Made by a program: the position numbers and the translations under genes
Part shown: piece after piece, positions 6,849 to 13,980 of the stretch
Position numbering within the stretch: position 1 is the first letter of the stretch
How the letters are laid out: each line of letters begins with the position of its first letter
Notes under the pieces: model-generated
The model's input: the letters and a program-made list of their open reading frames with translations, nothing else
The model's database searches: none
Told to the model about the DNA's origin: nothing
DNA from: Verrucomicrobiales bacterium
Lineage (GTDB): Bacteria; Verrucomicrobiota; Verrucomicrobiia; Limisphaerales; UBA1100
Direction of reading: 5' to 3'
Assembly: GCA_011523245.1 (NCBI GenBank)
Contig: WTHG01000227.1
Location: 1 to 29,646, forward strand
Length of the DNA stretch: 29,646 nucleotides

Positions 6849-7529
6849 TTACTTGTCGCGACCGACCATCACGTCCTCGCGGCGGCGCATTTGTTGCAAG
6901 GCCTGCAGCGCGGCCTTGGCCACGTTGGCGGGGTTCTTGGAGCCGAGCGATTTGCTCAACACATCGCGCACGCCCGCACTCTCGAGTACGGCCCGCACGG
7001 TTTTGCCGGCAATAATGCCGGTCCCAGGCGATGCCGGCCGCAACAGAACACGGGCACCACCATACATGGAGTACACTTCATGCGGCACAGTAGGTCCATT
7101 CAAGGACACGCTCACCATGTTGCGACGAGCGTCTTCAGTGCCCTTGGTGATGCAGGATATCACCTCACGCGCCTTGCCGGTACCCAAACCCACTTTGCCT
7201 TCCTTATCGCCCACCACAACGAGGGCACTAAAACCAAATCGACGGCCACCTTTCACCACTTTGCTGGAGCGGTTGATGTGAATCACCTTTTCCGCGATAC
7301 CATCGTCTTCCTTTTGCTGCCGCGGACTGCGTTGGTTACGGCCACGCCGGTCGCCACCACCACGCCGGTCGCCACCACCACGCCGGTCGCCACCACGTTG
7401 CTGGGCTGCGGGTTCCTCGGCGGATGCCGTTTTTGCCGGAGCCACTTCAGCGGCCGGAGCCGCAGCGGTCTCAGTAGCCGCCTCTGCGGGGGCGGCGGCT
7501 TGCGTATCCTGCTTTTCTTCGTCTGCCAC
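6849..7529 (-). CDS. rpsE: 30S ribosomal protein S5 with Ala/Glu and RGG-type N-terminal extension
   Basis: S5 sits at the mRNA entrance of the 30S subunit and affects decoding accuracy and mRNA unwinding. The core starts near residue 77 (AEKVIHINRSSKVVKGGRRF) and has the usual dsRBD-like and C-terminal domains (GKAREVISCI, GTGIIAGKTVRAVLE, SLGSKNPANVAKAAL). The protein is 226 residues against about 165 normally. Residues 1-44 are Ala/Glu/Pro-rich and 45-72 are an Arg/Gly/Asp repeat built on GGGDRR, ending RGRNQRSPRQQ. The start codon is GTG (7529-7527); there is no ATG between it and the core. The spacer to rplR is 23 bases. The RGG-like part should add RNA-binding capacity near the mRNA path, which is an inference. 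Confidence 0.97.
   Translation of the reverse strand: MADEEKQDTQAAAPAEAATETAAAPAAEVAPAKTASAEEPAAQQRGGDRRGGGDRRGGGDRRGRNQRSPRQQKEDDGIAEKVIHINRSSKVVKGGRRFGFSALVVVGDKEGKVGLGTGKAREVISCITKGTEDARRNMVSVSLNGPTVPHEVYSMYGGARVLLRPASPGTGIIAGKTVRAVLESAGVRDVLSKSLGSKNPANVAKAALQALQQMRRREDVMVGRDK
7345..7396 (-). repeat. 18-bp tandem repeat in the rpsE 5' region
   Basis: The unit at 7345-7362 is repeated exactly at 7363-7380, and 16 of 18 bases are repeated again at 7381-7396. It encodes the hexapeptide GGGDRR in the N-terminal extension of S5. The period keeps the reading frame. Confidence 0.93.
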
Positions 7530-7552
7530 GTTGTTTGTCTTTCTAGTTGCGG

Positions 7553-7924
7553 TTAAAATTTCAGTCCTTCAGCACGTGCGGCACTGGCCAGCGCATCTAC
7601 TTTACCGCCTTTGATATAGCGGGATCCGCCGCGATCAAAAACCACCTCGCTGATGCCGGCCCCCTTGGCAGCCTCGGCGGCGGCTTTGCCGACTTGTTCA
7701 GCTGAAACTTTGTTGGCGACGAGTTTGTCGCGATCGGCCTGTTCCTTGTGGCGGGTGGAGGCGGATGCCAGCGTCTTGCCTTCCACGTCGTCAATGAACT
7801 GCACGTAAATATTGCGCTCGGTAAAACGCACGCTCATGCGAGGGCGGTCGGCTGTTCCCTTAATCTTATTCCGGATCCGAAAGCGGCGCTTTTGCTCGAT
7901 CCTTCGTTTTACTTGGGCTCTCAT
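7553..7924 (-). CDS. rplR: 50S ribosomal protein L18
   Basis: L18 binds 5S rRNA and, with L5, anchors it in the central protuberance. The 123-residue sequence has the basic N-terminus (RRIEQKRRFRIRNKIKGTADRPRM), the RLSVFRS-like strand (MSVRFTERNIYVQFIDDVEGKTL) and the C-terminal FDRGGSRYIKGGKVDALASAAR motif of the family. The length is normal. It sits between rplF (21 bases upstream) and rpsE in standard spc-operon order. No clear Shine-Dalgarno precedes the ATG, so initiation may rely on coupling with rplF. Confidence 0.98.
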   Translation of the reverse strand: MRAQVKRRIEQKRRFRIRNKIKGTADRPRMSVRFTERNIYVQFIDDVEGKTLASASTRHKEQADRDKLVANKVSAEQVGKAAAEAAKGAGISEVVFDRGGSRYIKGGKVDALASAARAEGLKF

Positions 7925-7945
7925 CGTATGTTTAGCGGTTCAAAT

Positions 7946-8482
7946 TTATGTGACCTGTTTGCCCTGCTTGCGCACGACATGTTCATCAGAATAGCGGACA
8001 CCCTTGCCTTTGTAAGGCTCCACTGGGTAATAAGAGCGCACTTCGGCGGCTACCTTGCCCACCACGGCCTTGTCGGCACCCTCGATGGTGACGTTGGTGT
8101 TGCTTTCCACGGTCACGGTAATGCCGGCGGGAATCTCGTGGTTGATCTCGTGCGAGTAGCCGAGATTCAGATTAATGACGTTGCCTTTGACGGCAGCCTT
8201 GAAACCCACGCCATTGATCTCGAGTTTCTTCACGAAACCCTTTTCCACGCCCACAACCATGTTGTTGATCAGGGAGCGAGCCAAGCCATGCATGGCTTTG
8301 GCACGTTTCTCATCATTCTCACGGGTCACCACCACCTGACCGTCTTCCAGGGAGGCCTCGGTATGATCCGGCAAATCCAGCTGTAGCTTGCCCTTGGGGC
8401 CCTCCACAGATACCGTCCGTCCGTCGATCGCCACCTTTACGGCGTCTGGCACGGGCACGGGTTTTTTTCCAATACGCGACAT
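7946..8482 (-). CDS. rplF: 50S ribosomal protein L6
   Basis: L6 binds 23S rRNA at the base of the L7/L12 stalk near the factor-binding site. The 178-residue protein has the two repeated L6 domains: the first with MSRIGKKPVPVPDAV and VEGPKGKLQLDLP, the second with GVGFKAAVKGNVINLNLGYSH and the C-terminal PYKGKGVRYSDEHVVRKQGK, which is nearly invariant in the family. The length is typical. A good Shine-Dalgarno (AAGGA, 8 bases before the ATG) supports the start. It follows rpsH by 28 bases. Confidence 0.98.
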   Translation of the reverse strand: MSRIGKKPVPVPDAVKVAIDGRTVSVEGPKGKLQLDLPDHTEASLEDGQVVVTRENDEKRAKAMHGLARSLINNMVVGVEKGFVKKLEINGVGFKAAVKGNVINLNLGYSHEINHEIPAGITVTVESNTNVTIEGADKAVVGKVAAEVRSYYPVEPYKGKGVRYSDEHVVRKQGKQVT

Positions 8483-8510
8483 CGTTCGTTCCTTTCTACT
8501 CAGCTCCTGC

Positions 8511-8894
8511 TTACCAAACGTGGGCGAGCACCTCGCCTCCCACCTTTTGATCCCGAGCCTCCTGACCGGTCAACACACCCTTGGGCGTGCTTAAAATCGC
8601 CACACCCAAGCCTCCTAACACGCGCGGTATTTCCTCCACGGCTACGTACTGGCGCAGGCCGGGCTTGCTGACACGCTTGATGCCGGCGATGACACCCTTA
8701 CGGGCCTTGAACTTCAAATCAATCTGAAGTTCCTTCTTCGCGTCGCCGCTCACGGAGTAACCGCTCACGTACCCTTCCTGCTTGAGGATACGGGCGATGT
8801 TTTCCTTTAGATTGGAGTGGCGCACCACTACGTTTGGCTTCAACGCCTGATTGGCGTTGCGCACATGGGTCAGCATATCGGCTACAGTATCCAT
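8511..8894 (-). CDS. rpsH: 30S ribosomal protein S8
   Basis: S8 is a primary 16S rRNA-binding protein; in E. coli it also represses the spc operon by binding mRNA near rplE. The 127-residue protein starts MDTVADMLTHVRNANQA, has KENIARILKQEGYVSGY (about 30-46) and ends with the conserved block LGGLGVAILSTPKGVLTGQEARDQ... VGGEVLAHVW. The usual IPRV segment precedes it. The length is slightly below the E. coli form. It is 5 bases after rpsN. No obvious S8 target hairpin was identified upstream of rplE here. Confidence 0.98.
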   Translation of the reverse strand: MDTVADMLTHVRNANQALKPNVVVRHSNLKENIARILKQEGYVSGYSVSGDAKKELQIDLKFKARKGVIAGIKRVSKPGLRQYVAVEEIPRVLGGLGVAILSTPKGVLTGQEARDQKVGGEVLAHVW

Positions 8895-8899
8895 CGTTC

Positions 8900-9169
8900 T
8901 TACCAGCTGGCTTTTGTGACTCCGGGGATCAGACCGCTCACCGCTGCCTCACGAAAAGCAATGCGGCTCAGGCCAAATTTGCGAATAAATCCATGACGTC
9001 GACCGGTGAGCTCGCAACGATTCACCACACGCACTGGGCTGGCGTTGCGAGGCAACTGACTCAACGCCTCGTAATCGCCGGCGGCCTTCAGTTCCGCACG
9101 CTTGGAGGCGTACTTGGCCACGGCACGGGCCTTCTTCTTATTCCGGGCTATCCAACTCTTTTTTGCCAT
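8900..9169 (-). CDS. rpsN: 30S ribosomal protein S14, zinc-free form
   Basis: S14 is in the head of the 30S subunit near the A site. At 89 residues with a single cysteine (NRCELTGRRHGFIRKF), it is the longer, zinc-independent C- form, in contrast to the 61-residue CXXC/CXXC form. The sequence begins MAKKSWIARNKKKARAVAKY and ends LSRIAFREAAVSGLIPGVTKASW, both typical. A good Shine-Dalgarno (AGGAAG) precedes the ATG. It lies between rplE and rpsH in standard order. Confidence 0.98.
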   Translation of the reverse strand: MAKKSWIARNKKKARAVAKYASKRAELKAAGDYEALSQLPRNASPVRVVNRCELTGRRHGFIRKFGLSRIAFREAAVSGLIPGVTKASW

Positions 9170-9181
9170 ATCAAATTCTTC

Positions 9182-9724
9182 CTATTTCTTTGCAAACGGC
9201 ATCCCCAGCTTGGTGAGCAGGTCCTTGGCCTCATCATTGGTTTTGGCAGTGGTTACAAATGTAATATCCATGCCCTGAGTGCGCTTCACTTTGTCCAGCT
9301 CAATCTCCGGGAAGATGGACTGGTCGCTCACGCCCATGGAATAATTACCACGGCCGTCAAAGCCGCGCGGGCTAATGCCGCGAAAGTCACGTATACGGGG
9401 CAGTGCGGCGGTGGTCAGACGATCCATGAATTCCCACATCACCTCACGGCGGAGGGTCACGTGGCAACCAATGGCCTGTCCTTCGCGCAACTTAAAGTTA
9501 GAAACCGCCTTACGGGACTTGTCGATAACGGGCTTGCGGCCGGTAATGGTGGTCATGTCCCTCACCGCGTCATCGAGCGCGGATTTCTCAAAGGTGGCAT
9601 CCACGCCCATGCGCACAACGATTTTATCCAGACCAGGAATCTGGTGCACATTGGCGTAGCCTCGCTCGGTCTGCAGGGCCGGCTTCACCTCATCCTTATA
9701 CTTCTTGTATAGTCGCGATTCCAT
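9182..9724 (-). CDS. rplE: 50S ribosomal protein L5
   Basis: L5 binds 5S rRNA and contacts S13 and tRNA in the P site. The 180-residue sequence has the family landmarks: LYKKYKDEVKPAL near the N-terminus, ITGRKPVIDKSRKAVSNFKLREGQAIGCHVTLR (about residues 60-92), FRGISPRGFDGRGNYSMGVSDQSIFPEIELDKV and the C-terminal GMDITFVTTAKTNDEAKDLLTKLGMPF. The length is typical. It follows rplX by 13 bases. No strong Shine-Dalgarno is seen at the ATG. Confidence 0.98.
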   Translation of the reverse strand: MESRLYKKYKDEVKPALQTERGYANVHQIPGLDKIVVRMGVDATFEKSALDDAVRDMTTITGRKPVIDKSRKAVSNFKLREGQAIGCHVTLRREVMWEFMDRLTTAALPRIRDFRGISPRGFDGRGNYSMGVSDQSIFPEIELDKVKRTQGMDITFVTTAKTNDEAKDLLTKLGMPFAKK

Positions 9725-9737
9725 CTTGCTTCAAATT

Positions 9738-10019
9738 TTAGTTGGCCCGGCTTGGGCGCGCGTCCCATCGGGATTTTTTCATCACATTCGACACGTGAAC
9801 GGTCGGGTTCAAAAACAGGCGGGTGCCGTTCGGAAACTCCTGACTGCGGCGCTGGTGTTTGATCACTTTGTCATCGTCTTCCAATCCGTCCACTTCCAGC
9901 TCCACACGATCGCCATCGTTCACGAAGCGCACGACCTTGGCAGTGCGTTCGCGGTGTTCTCCGGCAAGGATCACCACCTCGTCGCCTGACATCACTTTGT
10001 ATTCAGCCTTTGCGCTCAT
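9738..10019 (-). CDS. rplX: 50S ribosomal protein L24
   Basis: L24 is an assembly-initiating 23S rRNA-binding protein near the tunnel exit. The 93-residue protein is recognised by the KOW strand SGDEVVILAGEHRERTAKVVRF (about residues 11-32), the middle KHQRRSQEFPNG and by its place between rplN and rplE. The KOW loop is divergent: the usual GKDKGKxGKV becomes GEHRERTAKV, losing a glycine. The C-terminal part found in longer L24 proteins is short (VHVSNVMKKSRWDARPSRAN). Its ATG overlaps the rplN stop by one base (TAATG), indicating coupled translation. Confidence 0.95.
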   Translation of the reverse strand: MSAKAEYKVMSGDEVVILAGEHRERTAKVVRFVNDGDRVELEVDGLEDDDKVIKHQRRSQEFPNGTRLFLNPTVHVSNVMKKSRWDARPSRAN

Positions 10020-10387
10020 TACAGAACCTCCGGGGCGAGGGAAATGATCTTCATGAATTTCTTCTGCTCGCGCAGTTCGCGGGCCACCGGGCCAAAGATA
10101 CGCGTGCCGCGGGGCGCGCCTTCCTTGTCGATAATCACCACCGCGTTGTTATCGAAACGCAAGTAGGAGCCATCGGCGCGCCGTATGGCGCGGCGGGTGC
10201 GCACCACCACGGCGTCGACCACTTCGCTTTTTTTCACGCTGCCATCGGGGGCGGCTTCCTTGATGTGAGCCTTCACCACGTCGCCAATCTCGCCATAGCG
10301 TTTGGCTTCGCCGAGCACGTGAATAATCGCCGCGCGCTTGGCGCCGGTGTTATCGGCCACATCACAAACTGAACGTAACTGCAACAT
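10019..10387 (-). CDS. rplN: 50S ribosomal protein L14
   Basis: L14 binds 23S rRNA and forms intersubunit bridges with 16S rRNA; the silencing factor RsfS acts on it. The 122-residue length is standard. The sequence begins MLQLRSVCDVADNTGAKRAA, contains RRADGSYLRFDNNAVVIIDKEGAPRGTRIFGPVARELR and ends KIISLAPEVL, as in the family. A strong Shine-Dalgarno (AGGAG, 10 bases before the ATG) supports the start. It is 18 bases after rpsQ. Confidence 0.99.
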   Translation of the reverse strand: MLQLRSVCDVADNTGAKRAAIIHVLGEAKRYGEIGDVVKAHIKEAAPDGSVKKSEVVDAVVVRTRRAIRRADGSYLRFDNNAVVIIDKEGAPRGTRIFGPVARELREQKKFMKIISLAPEVL

Positions 10388-10405
10388 CTCTTCAGATCTC
10401 CTGGG

Positions 10406-10663
10406 TTAGCCGCCCACTACTTCGAGTAGTTCCCAACGCTTGAGCTTGGATTTCGGCGGGCATTCCTGAATGCGCACCTGATCCCCGGCCTTGGCCTTGT
10501 TATCCTCGTCATGGGCGTAAAATTTCTTAAAACGCGTCACCACTTTCTTGTAGAGCGGATGACGCACGCGGCGTTTCACCTTCACCACGATGGTCTTGTC
10601 GGCGGCGGCCGAAACCACTTCGCCTTGGCGCTGTTTGCGATGTTTTTCTGTCGCTTCACTCAT
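10406..10663 (-). CDS. rpsQ: 30S ribosomal protein S17
   Basis: S17 is an OB-fold protein binding the 5' domain of 16S rRNA. The 85-residue sequence shows KQRQGEVVSAAADKTIVVKVKRRVRHPLYKK (about residues 10-40), KKFYAHDEDNKAKAGDQVRIQECPPKSKLKRWELLEVV, the standard family pattern. The first nine residues (MSEATEKHR) are a short variable lead. It sits between rpmC and rplN in the S10/spc junction as in most bacteria. Confidence 0.98.
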   Translation of the reverse strand: MSEATEKHRKQRQGEVVSAAADKTIVVKVKRRVRHPLYKKVVTRFKKFYAHDEDNKAKAGDQVRIQECPPKSKLKRWELLEVVGG

Positions 10664-10675
10664 GAGTCAAATTCC

Positions 10676-10879
10676 CTAGGCCGATGCGGCCTCTTTCTTT
10701 TTAGCGCTCAACTCAGTTTCCACGCGGGCGATGTCCTTCCGCAATTCGCCGATGCGATGGGGCTTTTCGAGCGTACCGATGGATTTCTGCAGATTTAGGT
10801 TGAATAGCTCCGTCCGGAGCTCGCGACCTTTCGCCTGCAGCTCCACGGGGGGCATTTCTTTAATTTCTTTATTGTTCAT
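10676..10879 (-). CDS. rpmC: 50S ribosomal protein L29
   Basis: L29 is a small helical hairpin protein at the tunnel exit, contacting L23 and helping dock SRP and trigger factor. The 67-residue protein reads MNNKEIKEMPPVELQAKGRE, then LRTELFNLNLQKSIGTLEKPHRIGELRKDIARVETEL, matching the family's two antiparallel helices with LFNLRLQ-like motif. It is 2 bases after rplP. There is no independent Shine-Dalgarno, so coupling to rplP is likely. Confidence 0.97.
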   Translation of the reverse strand: MNNKEIKEMPPVELQAKGRELRTELFNLNLQKSIGTLEKPHRIGELRKDIARVETELSAKKKEAASA

Positions 10880-10881
10880 GG

Positions 10882-11292
10882 CTATCGCTTGATCATGCGT
10901 GTTTTGATCGGCAGCTTGGCCGCCGCCAGAGACAGGGCCTCTTTAGCCAAGCTCTCGCCGACACCAGAAATTTCAAACAACATATTGGCCGGACGCACCA
11001 CTGCCACCCAGCCTTCCACCGCGGCCTTGCCTTTACCCATCCGCACTTCCAACGGTTTCTTAGTGTAGGATTTGTGCGGAAAAATGCGAATCCACACCTT
11101 GCCGCGACGTTTCATCTTGCGAGTAATGGTCTGACGACAGGCTTCAATTTGACGGGTGGTGATCCATGCCCGGTCCAATGCCTGTAGTCCGTACTCCCCA
11201 AAAGACACATCAGAGCCCTTCCACGCAATGCCGGCACGGCTGCCACGGTGCATCTTGCGGTACTTGACGCGGGCTGGAATTTGCTTGGCCAT
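10882..11292 (-). CDS. rplP: 50S ribosomal protein L16
   Basis: L16 is a late-assembling protein near the A-site tRNA elbow. The 136-residue sequence has the family blocks KYRKMHRGSRAGIAWKGSDVSFGEYGLQAL, WITTRQIEACRQTITRKMKRRGKVWIRIFPHKSYTKKP and RMGKGKAAVEGWVAVVRPANMLFEI. The Arg of RMGKG corresponds to the site hydroxylated in E. coli. The length is standard. It lies between rpsC (21 bases) and rpmC (2 bases). Confidence 0.99.
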   Translation of the reverse strand: MAKQIPARVKYRKMHRGSRAGIAWKGSDVSFGEYGLQALDRAWITTRQIEACRQTITRKMKRRGKVWIRIFPHKSYTKKPLEVRMGKGKAAVEGWVAVVRPANMLFEISGVGESLAKEALSLAAAKLPIKTRMIKR

Positions 11293-11313
11293 TATATTTT
11301 ATCTTTCTTTTGC

Positions 11314-11991
11314 TTACTTGCTCTCGGCCGCGCCGGTTTCAATAACTTCGGCGCTCTTGTTCGAGGGCTTATCCTCACCGGTACAAATCCAGCATTTAAT
11401 ACCTAGTACACCAGCTTTGGTTTTGGCCTCAGTAAATCCATAATCAATATTTGCGCGGAGGGTATGCAACGGCACCCGACCTTCGAGGTACTGCTCTACA
11501 CGGGAGAGTTCGGCACCGCCCAATCGGCCAGCACAACGAATACGAATGCCTTCAGCGCCGAAATCCATCGCCATTTGCACGGCCCGCTTCATGGCACGTC
11601 GGAACATGATGCGGCGCTCCAACTGTTGGGCCACGTTTTCGGCCACGAGCTGGGCATCAATCTCCGGCTTTCGGATTTCCTGGATATCCACGTAAACCTC
11701 TTTGCCGGTCATACGGGCGAGTTGTTCTTTAATCTTATCGATCTCAGCACCGCGCCGACCGATCACCACTCCAGGGCGGGCGGTCAAAATCTTGATGCGC
11801 ACGCGCTTGGTGGCGCGCTCGATGAGAATCTTGGTCACAGCAGCACCGCTTAACTTATCAAACAAAAGCTTACGAATTGCCCGATCCTCGGTGAGGTAGT
11901 TTGCAAAGCTCTTCTTGTCTGAATACCACTTGGAGGCCCAGTCCTTGTTGACTGCCAAGCGCAGGCCTATTGGATTGCTCTTTTGTCCCAT
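11314..11991 (-). CDS. rpsC: 30S ribosomal protein S3
   Basis: S3 lines the mRNA entry tunnel and has helicase-related function with S4 and S5. The 225-residue protein begins MGQKSNPIGLRL, has the type II KH domain with GVVIGRRGAEIDKIKEQL (about residues 74-91) and the C-terminal S3 domain (MGAEGIRIRCAGRLGGAELSR-like block, GRVPLHTLRANIDYGFTEAKTKAGVLGIKCWI). The tail has a short Lys/Ser/Glu-rich end. A Shine-Dalgarno (AGGA, about 9 bases upstream) is present. It follows rplV by 11 bases. Confidence 0.98.
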   Translation of the reverse strand: MGQKSNPIGLRLAVNKDWASKWYSDKKSFANYLTEDRAIRKLLFDKLSGAAVTKILIERATKRVRIKILTARPGVVIGRRGAEIDKIKEQLARMTGKEVYVDIQEIRKPEIDAQLVAENVAQQLERRIMFRRAMKRAVQMAMDFGAEGIRIRCAGRLGGAELSRVEQYLEGRVPLHTLRANIDYGFTEAKTKAGVLGIKCWICTGEDKPSNKSAEVIETGAAESK

Positions 11992-12002
11992 GGTCCTAAA
12001 TC

Positions 12003-12491
12003 CTATTTATTGTCGGAGAGTGTGATCCGAATATGGCTGGTGCGCTTGATGATGGTCGAGCCACCCCCACGCGCACGGGTACGCCAACGACGCAACGGCG
12101 TGGCCGCGCCGGCCATCGCTTCACTAATCACGAGGGTATCGGCCGCCAGCTTATTGTCTGAGTCGAGGTATGCCTCGTACTTGGCCAGATCCGCCTTGAG
12201 GTGGCGGTACTTGCGAGCCAGCGCCCCCTTCTCCGTGGTTTTATTTTGAATTGTTTCCTTAATCTCAGCCACCTTGTTCTGGATCTCGCCCTCGTTCCAT
12301 TCATTGCTGATATGCTCTGCGTTAGCCACGGCGGATTTCAGAGTTTGAGCGACGAGCCGCGCGGATTTTCGCGGGATATTAGCCAAGACTGCCTGAGCCT
12401 TGGCCACCGGCAAACCGGCGATCTGACGCGTCACTTCACGGACCTTCTTCGGCGACATGCGCACGTTGCGTGTTGTGGCAGTAATATTCAT
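12003..12491 (-). CDS. rplV: 50S ribosomal protein L22 with charged helical insertion
   Basis: L22 lines the nascent-peptide tunnel with an extended beta hairpin and is a known site of macrolide resistance mutations. The N-terminal domain (RNVRMSPKKVREVTRQIAGL; ARLVAQTLKSAVANAEH, to about residue 60) and the C-terminal hairpin (PLRRWRTRARGGGSTIIKRTSHIRI, about 132-156) are typical. Between them, about residues 62-115, lies an insertion of some 40 residues rich in Glu, Lys, Ala and Gln with helical or coiled-coil character; E. coli has about ten residues there. Total length 162 against about 110. A good Shine-Dalgarno (GGGAGG, 8 bases) precedes the ATG, and only one base separates it from the rpsS stop. 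Confidence 0.97.
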   Translation of the reverse strand: MNITATTRNVRMSPKKVREVTRQIAGLPVAKAQAVLANIPRKSARLVAQTLKSAVANAEHISNEWNEGEIQNKVAEIKETIQNKTTEKGALARKYRHLKADLAKYEAYLDSDNKLAADTLVISEAMAGAATPLRRWRTRARGGGSTIIKRTSHIRITLSDNK

Positions 12492-12492
12492 C

Positions 12493-12771
12493 TTAACGGA
12501 CCTCCCGTTTCACGTGGGCGCTGTGGCCCTTGAATTGGCGGGTCGGGGAAAATTCTCCGAGCTTATGGCCCACCATATTTTCACTCACGTACACGGGCAG
12601 AAACTGTTTGCCATTGTGGACATTGAATGTCAGCCCCACGAAGTCGGGCATGATGGTGGAACGGCGTGACCAAGTCTTGATCGGCTTGGTAGAACCGGAT
12701 TCCTTTGCCTTCATCGCCTTGCTCAGGAGCTTGGCGTCGGTGTAGTAACCTTTCTTGATTGAACGTGCCAT
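12493..12771 (-). CDS. rpsS: 30S ribosomal protein S19
   Basis: S19 is in the 30S head, pairs with S13, and contacts the A-site region and the 50S subunit. The 92-residue sequence starts MARSIKKGYYTDAKLLSKAM, has KTWSRRSTIMPDFVGLTFNVHNGKQFLPVYVSENMVGHKLGEFSPTR, and ends HSAHVKREVR, all diagnostic. The length is standard. It lies between rplB (6 bases upstream) and rplV in S10-operon order. Confidence 0.99.
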   Translation of the reverse strand: MARSIKKGYYTDAKLLSKAMKAKESGSTKPIKTWSRRSTIMPDFVGLTFNVHNGKQFLPVYVSENMVGHKLGEFSPTRQFKGHSAHVKREVR

Positions 12772-12777
12772 GGCTGC

Positions 12778-13647
12778 TTATTTCCGTTTCATCGGCCGAC
12801 CATCGCGGCGTACGAGGATAAATTTGTTGGAGTACTTCTTCTTGGAGCGAGTCTTGTAACCCTTGGTGATCACACCCCAAGGGGTGACCGGATGCCCGCC
12901 GCCGGAGGTCTTAGCCTCACCACCTCCCATTGGGTGATCGTGCGGATTCTTCGCCACCGCGCGAGTGATGCCGCGACGCCCACGATGACGGGTATTACCC
13001 GCCTTACCGATGACCTGCTTTTCATGATCGGCATTGCCCACTTCACCAACGGTGGCCCAACAGTCGGCGTTCACGCGACGAATTTCGCCGGAAGGTAGTT
13101 TGATCTGCGCATAATCCTTGTCACTTGCCATCACGGCGGCCGAGGAACCGGCTGCGCGGACAATTTGGCCGCCCTTACCCTGAGTCAGTTCGATGTTATG
13201 AATCGCAGTCCCCGCAGGGATTTTGGCCAGAGGCAGGGCGTTACCGGATTCCGGTTCGGCGTCTGGGCCGCTGTAAATTTTTTGGCCCACCTCCATGCCT
13301 TTGGCGGCAATGATGTAACGCTTCTCGTTATCCTTGTATTGCACGAGGGCAATGCGGGAAGAACGCATGGGATCGTATTCAATGGCGATCACGGTGCCTT
13401 CCACCGTAGCGTCGGCACCGTATTTGTCGCGGGCGAAACGCCGCCTGAAATCCACATTCCGGATCTTCTGCTTGGCGCCACCACCGATGCCTCGCATGGT
13501 GATGTGACCATCACTGTTGCGACCGCCGGTCTTCTTCTTAATCTTAACCAGAGCCTTCTCGGGCTTGGTTTTGGTGATCTCCTCGAATGTAGTGCGCTTA
13601 ATGTAGCGCTGCGAGGGGGTCACGGGTTTATAGGAACGGATGGGCAT
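12778..13647 (-). CDS. rplB: 50S ribosomal protein L2
   Basis: L2 is a primary 23S rRNA-binding protein needed for subunit joining and peptidyl transferase centre assembly. The 289-residue protein has the N-terminal OB-fold part (KKTGGRNSDGHITMRGIGGGAKQ, then DPMRSSRIALVQYKDNEKRYI) and the SH3-like C-terminal domain (RAAGSSAAVMASDKDYAQIKLPSGEIRRV, then NPHDHPMGGGEAKTSGGGHPVTPWG). It is slightly longer than the usual 273-280. The Shine-Dalgarno is one of the best in the window (AAGGAG, about 8 bases). It lies 12 bases after rplW. Confidence 0.99.
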   Translation of the reverse strand: MPIRSYKPVTPSQRYIKRTTFEEITKTKPEKALVKIKKKTGGRNSDGHITMRGIGGGAKQKIRNVDFRRRFARDKYGADATVEGTVIAIEYDPMRSSRIALVQYKDNEKRYIIAAKGMEVGQKIYSGPDAEPESGNALPLAKIPAGTAIHNIELTQGKGGQIVRAAGSSAAVMASDKDYAQIKLPSGEIRRVNADCWATVGEVGNADHEKQVIGKAGNTRHRGRRGITRAVAKNPHDHPMGGGEAKTSGGGHPVTPWGVITKGYKTRSKKKYSNKFILVRRDGRPMKRK

Positions 13648-13659
13648 CTCTCAATCTCC

Positions 13660-13980
13660 TTACAACAGTTCGATCTCGCCTTTTTCCAGCGTAACGACGG
13701 CTTTCTTCCAGTCGGAAGTCCGACCGGCCACTCGGGTCCGGGCGCGCTTGGTTTTGCCATTCACACGAGAGGTATTTACCGAGGCAACTTTCACCTTGGG
13801 AAATAGCTCCTCTACGGCCTGGCGAATCTGGTGTTTATTGGCTCGCACATCAACACGCAGCGTGTACTGACGAGCCACCTCATCCTTCATGCCCTTGGTA
13901 CGGCGGAAGGTGTAGAGATCCTTCAGATGCTGCGTTTTCTCCGAGTCGTGCAGACCTTTGATGACGGTAAATGAATGCAT
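13660..13980 (-). CDS. rplW: 50S ribosomal protein L23
   Basis: L23 sits at the tunnel exit and docks trigger factor and SRP. The 106-residue sequence contains YTLRVDVRANKHQIRQAVEELFPKVKVASVNTSRVNGKTKRA (about residues 39-80) and the C-terminal DWKKAVVTLEKGEIELL, which are typical. The N-terminus (MHSFTVIKGLHDSEKTQHLKDLYTF) is somewhat longer than in E. coli and lacks its usual LxxPxxTEKS motif, with SEKT at the equivalent place. The ATG overlaps the rplD stop by one base (TAATG). Confidence 0.97.
   Translation of the reverse strand: MHSFTVIKGLHDSEKTQHLKDLYTFRRTKGMKDEVARQYTLRVDVRANKHQIRQAVEELFPKVKVASVNTSRVNGKTKRARTRVAGRTSDWKKAVVTLEKGEIELL

Noticed and set aside
7345..7396. Possible CRISPR-like or other repeat array
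   Set aside because: There are only about three direct tandem units with no spacers, in frame inside rpsE.
8834..9712. A 292-codon plus-strand open frame
   Set aside because: It is antisense to rpsH, rpsN and rplE, with no motif or ribosome site supporting it.
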